DNA from: Christiangramia sp.
GTDB taxonomy: Bacteria; Bacteroidota; Bacteroidia; Flavobacteriales; Flavobacteriaceae
DNA: 8,816 bases
Direction of reading: 5' to 3'
NCBI GenBank assembly: GCA_024635735.1
Contig: JAGXII010000154.1
Location: forward strand, 1-8,816
Shown: positions 1-7,418 of the stretch, piece by piece
How the letters are laid out: every line of letters starts with the position of its first letter
Position numbering within the stretch: position 1 is the stretch's first letter
Translations under genes and position numbers: made by a program
Notes under the pieces: generated by a model
Database searches by the model: none
The model's input: the letters and a program-made list of their open reading frames with translations, nothing else
What the model was told of the DNA's origin: nothing

Positions 1-1
1 G

Positions 2-550
2 CTAAAAGTAGCACTTATACATTACCAGTTTGAAACCATTCATCCCTTCCTGGATGGAAACGGGCGGGTGGGCCGTTTAATTATTACTTTATACCTGGTA
101 AGTAGGGGCATCTTAAAACAACCCATTCTATACCTGTCAGATTTTTTTGAAAAGCACAGGACTTTGTACTATGATAACCTAATGCGTGTTCGCACCCACG
201 ATGACCTAAATCAATGGTTTAAATTTTTTCTTTCAGGCATTATTGAAACTTCCAAGAACGGGGTGAAAACATTTGACGGAATTTTGCAACTGCAAAAGGA
301 GTTAGAAAATAAATTAAAAGGAATTGGAGCACGAAGTGGGGATGCTTTCAAGGTAGTGGAATATCTCTATTCCCAACCGATAATCGACGCTCAAAAAGTA
401 AGTGAAATTACCGGCAAATCTCTCAGGCCGGCATATAATTTACTTTCAGTACTGGAAGACCTGGAAGTAGTAAAAGAAATTACCGGTGCCCAACGTGGCA
501 GGCTATACGCTTTTAAAGATTATATAGAACTGTTTAAACACAATTCTTAA
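2..550 (+). CDS. Fic family protein, C-terminal part (5' end outside window)
   Basis: The frame is open from the left edge and ends with TAA, giving 182 visible residues; the true start is upstream of the window. The Fic signature HPFLDGNGRVGR is complete (bases 41-76), with the catalytic His at 41-43 and the phosphate-binding Asn/Gly/Arg residues present, so the active site looks intact. In this family the enzyme usually transfers AMP from ATP to a protein hydroxyl. The target here is unknown. After the Fic core, the last 65 or so residues (KVVEYLYSQPIIDAQKVSEI, then a region ending RGRLYAF) look like a winged-helix DNA-binding domain, as in the SoFic-like class of Fic proteins. The inhibitory helix that controls many Fic proteins would lie in the missing N-terminal part in that class, so regulation cannot be judged. 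It is followed after 34 bases, on the same strand, by an HsdR remnant, which suggests it was a passenger in a type I restriction-modification locus. Family is confident; target and role are inference. Confidence 0.93.
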   Translation, partial: LKVALIHYQFETIHPFLDGNGRVGRLIITLYLVSRGILKQPILYLSDFFEKHRTLYYDNLMRVRTHDDLNQWFKFFLSGIIETSKNGVKTFDGILQLQKELENKLKGIGARSGDAFKVVEYLYSQPIIDAQKVSEITGKSLRPAYNLLSVLEDLEVVKEITGAQRGRLYAFKDYIELFKHNS

Positions 551-584
551 TTGAAAACTATAAGGAATAAAAGACAGAAAAACT

Positions 585-956
585 ATGCCATCTCAAACCA
601 ATGAACAAGCTTTAGAAGCTGCTATCCAGGAAACGCTTTGCGGTACTACCATCGAGAAGATCAAAGAACAGGATCCCGATGCGAATATCGCTGAGGAATC
701 TGAGCAGTATTTGTCGGGCAATGGTTATTATATAGGTGATCCCGATGATTTTGATGCGATATATGCCATCGATAAAAGAAGGTTCTGGAGTTTTTTAGAG
801 GAAACCCAAAAGGAAGAACTGGAGAAGCTGCAAAGGCATGGGGACTGGAAATTAAAGATCCTGGAACGCCTGGACAGGATGATCATCAGATTCCTGATTG
901 GCAATAAAAAAGAACAGGATTTCAGTTTGGAAATTGATAAGGTGGAATTACATTAA
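585..956 (+). pseudogene. hsdR: Truncated type I restriction enzyme R subunit (HsdR N-terminal remnant)
   Basis: A 123-codon frame from ATG to TAA. The first 100 or so residues read like the start of HsdR: the opening MPSQTNEQALEAAIQ, then GYYIGDPDDFDAIYAID, RFWSFLEETQKEELEKLQ and DWKLKILERLDRMI are typical of this subfamily. A full HsdR is roughly 800-1100 residues and continues with a PD-(D/E)XK nuclease domain and then a DEAD-like helicase/translocase motor. None of that is present. After DRMI the sequence diverges into a short unrelated tail (RFLIGNKKEQDF to VELH) and stops, only 28 bases before the end of the convergent AsmA-like gene. The product cannot cut or translocate DNA. The reading frame itself is undamaged, so it could still be translated as a small protein. 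The likeliest origin is a deletion that joined the 5' end of hsdR to other DNA. It could instead be a small gene built on the HsdR N-terminal domain, but that is less likely. The 34-base gap to the Fic gene suggests one transcript. Confidence 0.78.
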
Positions 957-984
957 ACAACAACCAACAAACAACAAAAAAACT

Positions 985-3900
985 TCAATTATTTTTAAAG
1001 CTTTCCTCCATTTTTCCGGTTCCCAGTCGGAATTTAGTTTTTAATTTCTGCCTGCTTCTTTTTTTACTGTTTTTATCCTGGATGATCTGGATATAGAATT
1101 TTGAACCGGCCTTATCAAAAGAAGTCTTTTCAGGTAGCTCAAGTCCGCTGATGCTTTTTAAATTATGCCAGGGCAGGGAGAGCCAGATATTTACATATTC
1201 TCCTATACGTAATTCACCTTGCACGAAAACCTGCAGGGCACTGGACTGGATCTGGGTTCTGGGAATGATGATCCTGCCGTTTACTACCTTAAAAGTCTGA
1301 TTTATAGGTCTGAACTCAAGATGTTCAAAGCGTTCATCTTTCATAAGCGGCGTTTTTTCAGTGACGGGTTTAAAGTTGTACAGCGCGAGCTCATCCAGGT
1401 CCAGTTGCAGCGTTCCATTCAGCGAATTCATATCCAGTTTTCCGTCTTCGTTCAGCACTCCGCTGGCATCCAGAACAAAATTCAGGGTACCATCAATTTT
1501 ATCGGCTTTGCGTAGCTCCTCATTACCAAAATAATTGAGGTCTTTAACCAGTTTTTGGAGGTCAATATCTTCCGCATTCATATTAATAGTTACCGGCAGA
1601 TTATTAGACGTCTGCACCCCGGCATCCAGCGAGAGGTCTATGCTGCCGCCAAGATACTGCAGCTGGGTATCTTCGATCTTAAACTCCCCGTTGTTCTTAT
1701 AACCAATTTTCGATTCGAAATTGGAAACAGCGATAGTGCCAAATATCAGTGAATCGATCTCCACGCTCACTGAAGGGTAGTAGGAGGTGTGGATATTATC
1801 CAGGATCTCCTTAAGATTCTCTAATTTAAAGGTTTTACCGGCCGTGGTGTCCCGCTTCTTATTCAAAGATTTCAGAAGAGTTTTAATGTCTTTATTATTA
1901 AGGTACGTCGACTTTATCGTAAAGAATGAAATATGGGAATCGGCTTCCTGATCGTTATTGATGAAATTTGAAAAATTATTGATTGCGCCTGTAATATCCA
2001 GCGAACTCTTTCCCGGCAGATCAATATCCAGCCGGTCGAGATTGGCAAGGTCATTTTTGATCTTTAGATGAAGGCTGTCCACAGGCACCAGGAGGTCTGC
2101 CGCTTTGATATCTACGATCGATCGCCCAAGCATGAGTTCGCCCTCGAAATCTGAATTTAATATTTTCAGATCTTTAGCTTCTCCCTGGTAACTACCAATA
2201 AATTCGAAATCACCCGATTGAAAGACGAAGTTTACCGTTCTCAAAAAGTCATTCAAATCCCTGTTTTTACCCTTCATTTCTGCGGAAAAATCAAAATCAA
2301 AAGGATTTTCATCCTTTGTTATGTTAGTGTTTTTTGCGGTTACCATCCCATTGATCCTGGCTTTGGAATCGCCATATTCAAAATCGAGATCATCCAGTTT
2401 CAGCACCTTATCGTTTTCGAAATATACGCTGCCACCTATGTTTTTGGCGATAAGATCCCGGAATTTCAGCGAGTCGATAACAAGACTGAATTTGGGATGG
2501 AATTTATAGATGTCGTTGAAAACAGAGTTTAGATCGGCTTCTTTTTCTTCCTTCACTTTATTTTGAGGCTGTTCGTTATCCATGGCATCGATGGTTTCCA
2601 TCCATTCATCCATATCAACATAAGCCGCGTCTAATTGTACCCTAACGCTACCGTTTTTTTCCAGGTCATCTATTAAAAATCCCGGAAAATCTTTGATCTC
2701 CCCGGTCAGGGAAAACGGATGATGCCCGCCAACTTCAATCGCGAATTTGTCAATGCTGATGTCGGAATGGTTCACGGCTACCTTCAGCGAATCAAATTCT
2801 ATCAACGATTGCGCATTGGAATAAAAAAACTGGGCATTTAAAAACCGAAGATCACCTTCTATATTGTTTAGGACCTCCTCCAGCTTTTGAATATTCCCGG
2901 CTATCTTGCCAGTGAATACGTAGTCGCCGGCGTTGATATTCATCAAAGAAATTTTAAAGAGATTTTGGAAGATGCTAATGGGCCCTGTTGACCTTGTTTC
3001 GAAAAAGAGGTAAATAGGCTCCTTATTTTCCTGGTCCTGTTCCGGAACACGCAACGTCCCATCCACCTGGGCAAGCGCTTCTTTATATCTAAAATTGAAA
3101 TGGTCAAAAAGCAAGGTTTCCGGATTGCTTAACCGCATCTCGGCATCAATATCGTTAAAAGTAAGTCCGTTATATTCCAGGCTATTCAAATCCAGTTTGA
3201 TATGAGGGCGGAATTTGTTATAGACCGCTTTAAAGGTCTGGTGTAAGGTCTTTAAATTGCTGGTATTCTTTTCGTTTTGAACGGAAGCTGTTGCGGCATC
3301 GATGAGCTCGTTGAGGTTCAGGTCATCTGAATCCAGGGTCACATAAGCCAGCGCCGGATCTTTAGGATCGTTTGAGAGTAGGGAAGCGGCATTGGTAAGA
3401 GTTCCGGAAAGTTCCAGGTCGTGGCCATTAGGCAGGTTCACCTTTAAACTATTCAGAATGGATCTCTCTTTATTGAGGCTTAGATCGACTATTTCTAAAG
3501 GAAGCTGAAGCTCATTTCTTTTCAGGATCACCCTGGTATTCCTTATGGTGAACCTTCCGGTAGCCGAATTTAAGATCTTATCAGATTCAGAAATATCTCC
3601 GTTTATATTTGCCGCAAGATTGAAATTACCACCGCTAAAACTGAAATTATTGTTCTGCATCACTTCGGCGAGCGTCTCATTGGGGCCATACATTTTTATG
3701 TTGGCATTCACAAAATTTGCAGCGCTATCTGAAGACTGAAAATAAGATTCCCGGGCCGATACTTTAATGTCTTTCAGGTCGGCCTTAAAATCATCGAACA
3801 TAAGTTTTATATCCTTTCGGGAGGGTTGCTGCCTGGGCTCTTTTTTTCCCTTGTTGAGGTCGTTGGTAAGGAATGCATCAAACTTTACATGGTCGAACCT

Positions 3901-4941
3901 TGTGCTGTCGCTAATCGATAACCTGTTATTTTGGGTCGAAAAGGTGCCATCAATAAAGGGAACAGCGCCAAACAGGAACTTTCCTTTTAGCTTCAGGCTG
4001 GAGGCAATAGGTTCGGAAATTTGATAGGTTGAAAGCTTTTTTGAGAGCTGTTGTGGAAGGATCTTTTTGATCGCCTGGAAATCGGTTTCAGGATTCTCAA
4101 AAGAAAGATCATAAGTGGTATTGCCACTGAAGTCGAAATCGGCATTCACCTTAAATTTCTGGTCATCTACCTGCAGGATAAACTCCGAAAGGATCAGGGT
4201 ATTTGTTCTTTTGTCCAGGACAAATTTTGGATCTCCACTAAGCATAGCCCCGTTAATATAGGCTCCTTTTTTTGTGTTGAAACCAAGGTCGTTCACCAGA
4301 ACCTGGAAGTTTAGCCTTCCGTATGATTTGTTTTCATTAGAGAAGATCGTGCCTTCCATTTCCTGAGCTTCCATGTTAAAATACTTATTCAGAATGGTAT
4401 CTTTTGAAATGAATTTTACATCGTGTAAGCTGAAATTAGTCTTTTCAGGATGCAGCCAGGAGGGCAGTTTTATTCCGAGCTGCGGATTTGCCTGTGATTC
4501 CTTTTTGATCTGGATATATTGTTCAGGCGTTTTGGTGGTTTTTACTTCAGAATATATGTCGGCTTTATGAATAAGGATTTTCTTAAACTGAATATCGCCT
4601 TTCAGCAAATCCTGAGCACCAATGCTTACCCAGGCCTTATCTATAGAAATCGAAGAACTTTTATCCAGGATGGTATCGAAATCTAATTGGTGAATATCGT
4701 TGATGGTAAAGCCAATATTTGGAAATCCGCTTAAGAAATTAGCATCCACTCTTCCTATTTCCAGGCTGCCATTATGGTTGGTTTTATACCATTCCTGGAG
4801 CCCGTCGATAACCAGATTCCTGTTCGCCCAGCCTATTACAAAAAGCGCGAAAGGCACCAGGAAAAGTATACCCACAGCAATCCCTATGCGCTTCAGCCAT
4901 TTAAAGGAACTTTTTTTATTTTTTGGAGCTGCTGATTTCAC
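985..4941 (-). CDS. AsmA-like family protein, large periplasmic envelope protein
   Basis: A protein of 1318 residues. A basic N-terminus (KNKKSSFKWLKR) precedes one hydrophobic segment at about residues 19-38, so it should be held in the inner membrane with the rest in the periplasm. The region just after (SLEIGRVDANFLSGFPNIGF) is the typical start of AsmA-like proteins. The C-terminal 200 or so residues, with FRPINQTFKVVNGRIIIP and GELRIGEYVNIWLSLPW, match the AsmA-like C-terminal region, followed by a basic tail (KKRSRQKLKTK). The body is rich in alternating hydrophobic/polar beta-strands and repeats, as expected for the long beta-groove of bridge-like lipid transporters. Relatives in Enterobacteria (TamB, YhdP, YdbH) move phospholipids to the outer membrane; the same role here is inference. 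The start is a GTG. No in-frame ATG exists before the membrane segment, and an in-frame stop lies eight codons upstream. It is transcribed alone, divergent from the GH20 gene, and ends 28 bases from the HsdR remnant with no hairpin terminator visible in that gap. Confidence 0.9.
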   Translation of the reverse strand: MKSAAPKNKKSSFKWLKRIGIAVGILFLVPFALFVIGWANRNLVIDGLQEWYKTNHNGSLEIGRVDANFLSGFPNIGFTINDIHQLDFDTILDKSSSISIDKAWVSIGAQDLLKGDIQFKKILIHKADIYSEVKTTKTPEQYIQIKKESQANPQLGIKLPSWLHPEKTNFSLHDVKFISKDTILNKYFNMEAQEMEGTIFSNENKSYGRLNFQVLVNDLGFNTKKGAYINGAMLSGDPKFVLDKRTNTLILSEFILQVDDQKFKVNADFDFSGNTTYDLSFENPETDFQAIKKILPQQLSKKLSTYQISEPIASSLKLKGKFLFGAVPFIDGTFSTQNNRLSISDSTRFDHVKFDAFLTNDLNKGKKEPRQQPSRKDIKLMFDDFKADLKDIKVSARESYFQSSDSAANFVNANIKMYGPNETLAEVMQNNNFSFSGGNFNLAANINGDISESDKILNSATGRFTIRNTRVILKRNELQLPLEIVDLSLNKERSILNSLKVNLPNGHDLELSGTLTNAASLLSNDPKDPALAYVTLDSDDLNLNELIDAATASVQNEKNTSNLKTLHQTFKAVYNKFRPHIKLDLNSLEYNGLTFNDIDAEMRLSNPETLLFDHFNFRYKEALAQVDGTLRVPEQDQENKEPIYLFFETRSTGPISIFQNLFKISLMNINAGDYVFTGKIAGNIQKLEEVLNNIEGDLRFLNAQFFYSNAQSLIEFDSLKVAVNHSDISIDKFAIEVGGHHPFSLTGEIKDFPGFLIDDLEKNGSVRVQLDAAYVDMDEWMETIDAMDNEQPQNKVKEEKEADLNSVFNDIYKFHPKFSLVIDSLKFRDLIAKNIGGSVYFENDKVLKLDDLDFEYGDSKARINGMVTAKNTNITKDENPFDFDFSAEMKGKNRDLNDFLRTVNFVFQSGDFEFIGSYQGEAKDLKILNSDFEGELMLGRSIVDIKAADLLVPVDSLHLKIKNDLANLDRLDIDLPGKSSLDITGAINNFSNFINNDQEADSHISFFTIKSTYLNNKDIKTLLKSLNKKRDTTAGKTFKLENLKEILDNIHTSYYPSVSVEIDSLIFGTIAVSNFESKIGYKNNGEFKIEDTQLQYLGGSIDLSLDAGVQTSNNLPVTINMNAEDIDLQKLVKDLNYFGNEELRKADKIDGTLNFVLDASGVLNEDGKLDMNSLNGTLQLDLDELALYNFKPVTEKTPLMKDERFEHLEFRPINQTFKVVNGRIIIPRTQIQSSALQVFVQGELRIGEYVNIWLSLPWHNLKSISGLELPEKTSFDKAGSKFYIQIIQDKNSKKRSRQKLKTKFRLGTGKMEESFKNN
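1522..3651 (-). repeat. Three tandem ~235-residue protein modules within the AsmA-like gene
   Basis: Found by eye in the translation: residues 431-664 (bases 2950-3651), 665-903 (2233-2949) and 904-1140 (1522-2232). Each module runs in the same order. First comes a strand pair ending in a Gly-rich turn (SFSGGNF / NINAGDY / FQSGDF). Next is a leucine-rich strand leading to LELSGTLTN / FSLTGEIKDF / LDITGAINNF. Then comes LNLNELID / VDMDEWMETID / LNNKDIKTLL. After a charged linker follows FRPHIKLDLNSL / FHPKFSLVIDSL / YYPSVSVEIDSL, and then the (N)-(D/I/F) strand pairs. Residues 1148 to about 1258 resemble the first half of a further module. Identity between modules is low, so the duplication is old. 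Such modular extension would lengthen a periplasmic groove. Confidence 0.65.
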
Positions 4942-4958
4942 ACGGTAATATATCTCAT
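4938..4958 (-). other. Six-codon leader frame overlapping the GTG start of the AsmA-like gene
   Basis: On the minus strand an ATG at 4958-4956 opens a six-codon frame (MRYITV). Its TGA (4940-4938) overlaps the GTG start (4941-4939) of the large gene. Terminating ribosomes could restart at the GTG (translational coupling). Alternatively, removing the extra two bases of the GTGTG run would fuse this ATG to the large frame, so the overlap may mark a recent small insertion or a sequence error. Chance occurrence is quite possible for so short a frame. Confidence 0.25.
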
Positions 4959-5040
4959 AAATTTATGAATACTTAGATAGGGCTGTCACTTTTAAAAATT
5001 TAATTGATTGTCTGTAAAGTATCCTAATTTAATAAAGTGC

Positions 5041-5122
5041 GTCATTCTGAACTTGTTTCAGAATCTTAAAATACTATAAATCCTCATCATAAACTGAGAC
5101 CCTGAAATAAATTCAGGGTGAC
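5041..5122. repeat. REP-like paired palindromic element
   Basis: Two 26-base arms in inverted orientation, 5041-5066 and 5097-5122, separated by 30 bases; 20 of 26 positions match when one arm is reverse-complemented. Each arm is itself a hairpin with a 7-bp stem and 5-base loop: TTCTGAA/TTCAGAA (5045-5051 with 5057-5063) and CCCTGAA/TTCAGGG (5100-5106 with 5112-5118). The two stem positions that differ between the arms changed on both sides, so pairing is kept (T-A pairs in one, C-G pairs in the other). The arm resembles the dispersed GTCATCCTGAAC...TTTCAGGATCT family that I recall from many bacterial genomes. That makes it a likely member of a REP/BIME-like repeat family, whose movement in other bacteria is linked to single-strand transposases. 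Such elements can also act as RNA hairpins. Confidence 0.75.
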
Positions 5123-5297
5123 GAGATAACTATTATGACTAAAAACGGATATACATAAAAATTTATTGGGAGAATTCTGTATTACAAAAGAAATTATTCA
5201 AAAAAGCATTAGAATGCAAGGTGAGCTGTTTTATACGGAAAGGATGAAAGATACCCGCAGCGTTGCTTTGAGATTTTTAGAAAGTTCTATCAGTGGA

Positions 5298-5313
5298 ATC
5301 CGGTGTCCCGGAT
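5298..5313. repeat. Short inverted repeat, 6-bp stem with 4-base loop
   Basis: ATCCGG (5298-5303) and CCGGAT (5308-5313) flank TGTC. The stem is GC-rich within an AT-rich gap, but there is no T-run behind it on either strand, so it is not a standard terminator. It may be a protein-binding site or chance. Confidence 0.35.
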
Positions 5314-5374
5314 GAGGATCTAATTATACGATTACTTCGGCTTTTTCGGAATATCTTCTCAAAAAACCCAAGAG

Positions 5375-5414
5375 TTTCCGGGGGATTTACCACTTTGTCT
5401 TTCCTCCCCGGAAA
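5375..5414. repeat. 9-bp inverted repeat upstream of the GH20 gene
   Basis: TTTCCGGGG (5375-5383) pairs perfectly with CCCCGGAAA (5406-5414) across a 22-base spacer. It lies about 165 bases before the GH20 start codon. The arms are the most GC-rich part of the gap. On the minus strand a run of T follows the CCGG, but the loop is too long for a classic terminator. Possible operator or structured element; function unknown. Confidence 0.4.
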
Positions 5415-5577
5415 AAACCTTCTAAACCCTCACTTCGCATCACTTTTTAAAAAATATTGTTTTACTATTTAAAAATGTATCAATTTTTTATTTAAGTCGA
5501 GCTAAGTTTTAAAAAAGTTTGTATTTTTAAGCCTTTAGGTGAGAACCCTATAATTGTGAAATAACAAACTTTAAAAC

Positions 5578-7290
5578 ATGAAAAGCCTTCTAAAATCCAA
5601 TTTATTCCGTGCCGGGTACGCCATTTTCGTCCTGGGACTGCTGCTAAATTTCAGCTCCTGCTCTTCGTCAAAATATCCTGACAGAGAGAACAAGGAGGAA
5701 GATTATTACCTGGTACCGCTACCTTCCAAACTTACTCCCGATATGGGCGCATTCCTGCTTTCAGATGATGTTTCCATAAAGGCGGGAGAATTTGAAAATG
5801 AAGCCGGTTTTCTAAAAGACTACGCGAAGTCTGACTTTCAAATGGAAATTGGAACTTCTGATGGCGGAAAAACCATCACTTTTACTCAAAACCCTTCTCT
5901 GGGTGACGAGGCCTATAACCTGAAAGTAACTCCTGAAGCAATAAGCATCGAAGGAGGTTCAGCCAAAGGGATTTTTTACGCGGTACAAACACTCCGCCAG
6001 CTAATGCTTAAAGAAGATGGAGATCTAATTGTGCCTGCCGTGGAGATAAGCGATTCTCCAAGATTCGCATATCGCGGAACTCACCTGGATGTGGGAAGAC
6101 ATTTTTTTGACGTGGATGAGGTGAAAGAATACCTCGATATTCTCGCTTTGCATAAGATAAATACTTTTCACTGGCACCTTACCGAAGACCAGGGATGGAG
6201 AATTGAAATAAAAAAATATCCTAAACTTACCGAGATCGGCGCTTACCGCAATGGAACCATTGTGGGGCACAGCCCGGGAACTTCTAACGATAATGAACGT
6301 AGCGGTGGATTCTATACCCAGGAAGAGGTGAAAGACATCGTAGCTTATGCCGGGAAGAGACATATCACCGTGATTCCCGAAATTGAACTGCCGGGTCACA
6401 GCAGTGCGGCGATTGCGGCCTATCCATATTTAAGCTGTTTCCCAAATGAGAAGACTGAAGTTGATAACGATATGATGTCTCAAACCAGCAAAGAGCAGCA
6501 GGCAGAGGGACGCAACAAAATAGTCCAGGAGACCTGGGGGATTTTTGACGATGTTTACTGTGCAGGAAAGGATTCCACCTTTACCTTTCTTCAGGATGTA
6601 ATGGATGAGGTGATTCCACTTTTCCCTTCTCAGTATATCCATATTGGCGGCGATGAATGCCCTAAAGCCAACTGGGAACGCTGCCCCGACTGTCAGAGGA
6701 GAATGAAAGAAGAAGGATTGGCGAATGAGCACGAACTGCAGAGCTATTTTATTCAGCGAATGGAAAAATATATCAATAGCAAAGGCAAAAAGATTATTGG
6801 CTGGGATGAGATCCTGGAAGGTGGTCTGGCGCCAAACGCTACGGTAATGTCATGGAGAGGTGAAGAAGGAGGGATTGAAGCCGCGAAACAGGGCCACGAT
6901 GTGATCATGACTCCTACAGATTACTGTTATTTTGATTATTATCAGGCTGAAGATAAAGACAATGAGCCACTGGCTATTGGAGGTTATCTGCCGGTAGAAA
7001 AGGTTTATTCCTATAATCCGCTTCCGGAAGAGTTAACTTCTGAACAGCATGAACATATCCTCGGAACCCAGGCAAATGTATGGACAGAGTATATCCCCGA
7101 TATGGACAAACTGGAATATATGTTATTGCCTCGTCTTGCTGCAATTTCTGAAGTGGGCTGGACCGATAATTCTGCTAAAGACTGGGAAGGTTTTAAAAAC
7201 CGACTAACAGGCTTGAGAGAGAAATACGATCAGATGGAATTGAATTATGCCACTCATGTTTTCAAAAATGAGGATAAAGAGGATAATTAA
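5578..7290 (+). CDS. Beta-N-acetylhexosaminidase, glycoside hydrolase family 20, lipoprotein
   Basis: A 570-residue enzyme that should remove terminal beta-linked GlcNAc or GalNAc from chitin fragments, glycoproteins or cell-wall sugars. Residues 1-27 form a lipoprotein signal peptide with basic start, hydrophobic core and lipobox FSSC, giving Cys28 as the lipidated residue; the enzyme should sit on a membrane facing the periplasm or outside. Residues about 45-158 form the GH20b domain. The catalytic barrel follows from about 162, with YRGTHLDVGRHF (substrate Arg166), FHWHLTEDQGWR (195-208), PEIELPGHS (267-275), IGWDE (407-411), MSWRG (424-428) and QANVWTEY (498-505). The hallmark HIGGDE at 355-360 supplies the Asp359-Glu360 pair: Glu is the acid, and Asp orients the acetamido group that acts as nucleophile. 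All key residues are present and no accessory carbohydrate-binding domain follows, so this is a compact form. ATG follows AT-rich sequence, and a strong terminator ends the transcript 23 bases after the stop. No SusC/SusD genes adjoin, so the natural sugar source is not shown. Confidence 0.97.
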   Translation: MKSLLKSNLFRAGYAIFVLGLLLNFSSCSSSKYPDRENKEEDYYLVPLPSKLTPDMGAFLLSDDVSIKAGEFENEAGFLKDYAKSDFQMEIGTSDGGKTITFTQNPSLGDEAYNLKVTPEAISIEGGSAKGIFYAVQTLRQLMLKEDGDLIVPAVEISDSPRFAYRGTHLDVGRHFFDVDEVKEYLDILALHKINTFHWHLTEDQGWRIEIKKYPKLTEIGAYRNGTIVGHSPGTSNDNERSGGFYTQEEVKDIVAYAGKRHITVIPEIELPGHSSAAIAAYPYLSCFPNEKTEVDNDMMSQTSKEQQAEGRNKIVQETWGIFDDVYCAGKDSTFTFLQDVMDEVIPLFPSQYIHIGGDECPKANWERCPDCQRRMKEEGLANEHELQSYFIQRMEKYINSKGKKIIGWDEILEGGLAPNATVMSWRGEEGGIEAAKQGHDVIMTPTDYCYFDYYQAEDKDNEPLAIGGYLPVEKVYSYNPLPEELTSEQHEHILGTQANVWTEYIPDMDKLEYMLLPRLAAISEVGWTDNSAKDWEGFKNRLTGLREKYDQMELNYATHVFKNEDKEDN

Positions 7291-7306
7291 TCCTTATCCC
7301 TTAAAT

Positions 7307-7343
7307 AAAAAAGGCTGTCGGGAATCCCCGGCAGCCTTTTTTT
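7307..7343 (+). terminator. Bidirectional intrinsic terminator after the GH20 gene
   Basis: A 10-bp stem, GGCTGTCGGG (7313-7322) with CCCGGCAGCC (7327-7336), one T-G wobble and a 4-base AATC loop. Seven T (7337-7343) follow on the + strand, and six A (7307-7312) precede, which give a U-tract for transcripts from the other side. It can end both the GH20 mRNA and that of the convergent universal stress gene. Confidence 0.93.
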
Positions 7344-7418
7344 ATTGGAGTCCGTTATAAAGGAACATTGACTTACCATACATTATATCTCCACGGCACG
7401 GAAAGGGATTTGTAATGA

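Larger units (their letters stand above)
4942..5577. other. Divergent intergenic region, 636 bases, no convincing gene
   Basis: This gap separates the divergent AsmA-like and GH20 genes, so both promoters should lie within it. It contains a REP-like paired palindrome (5041-5122), a short 6-bp inverted repeat (5298-5313), a 9-bp inverted repeat (5375-5414) and an AT-rich stretch (about 5446-5530) ahead of the GH20 gene. The longest frame I followed (5139-5315, with an ATG at 5214) has no recognisable protein and no downstream extension. No tRNA or known riboswitch was recognised. Confidence 0.7.

Noticed and set aside
957..984. Repeated CAACAA-type sequence between the HsdR remnant and the AsmA-like gene
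   Set aside because: A short low-complexity run with no hairpin or clear repeat unit; probably ordinary spacer.
1219..4948. Several + strand frames of 62-104 codons across the AsmA-like gene
   Set aside because: All are antisense shadows of the 1318-codon frame, with low-complexity or unrecognisable translations and no regulatory context.
5214..5315. 33-codon frame in the divergent gap (MQGELFYTERMKDTRSV...), open upstream to about 5139
   Set aside because: Too short, no recognisable family, ends in a hairpin-forming sequence and has no supporting context. It may be a gene fragment but this cannot be shown.
5549..5556. TATAATTG as a possible -10/-7 element for the GH20 gene
   Set aside because: It is close to the Bacteroidota TAnnTTTG consensus and lies 21 bases before the ATG, but the only clear TTTG upstream (5518-5521) is 27 bases away, too far for the usual spacing. 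AT-rich DNA makes chance matches likely.
6025..6732. Two minus-strand frames of 100-124 codons inside the GH20 gene
   Set aside because: They are antisense to catalytic-domain codons of a clearly recognised enzyme and have no features of their own.
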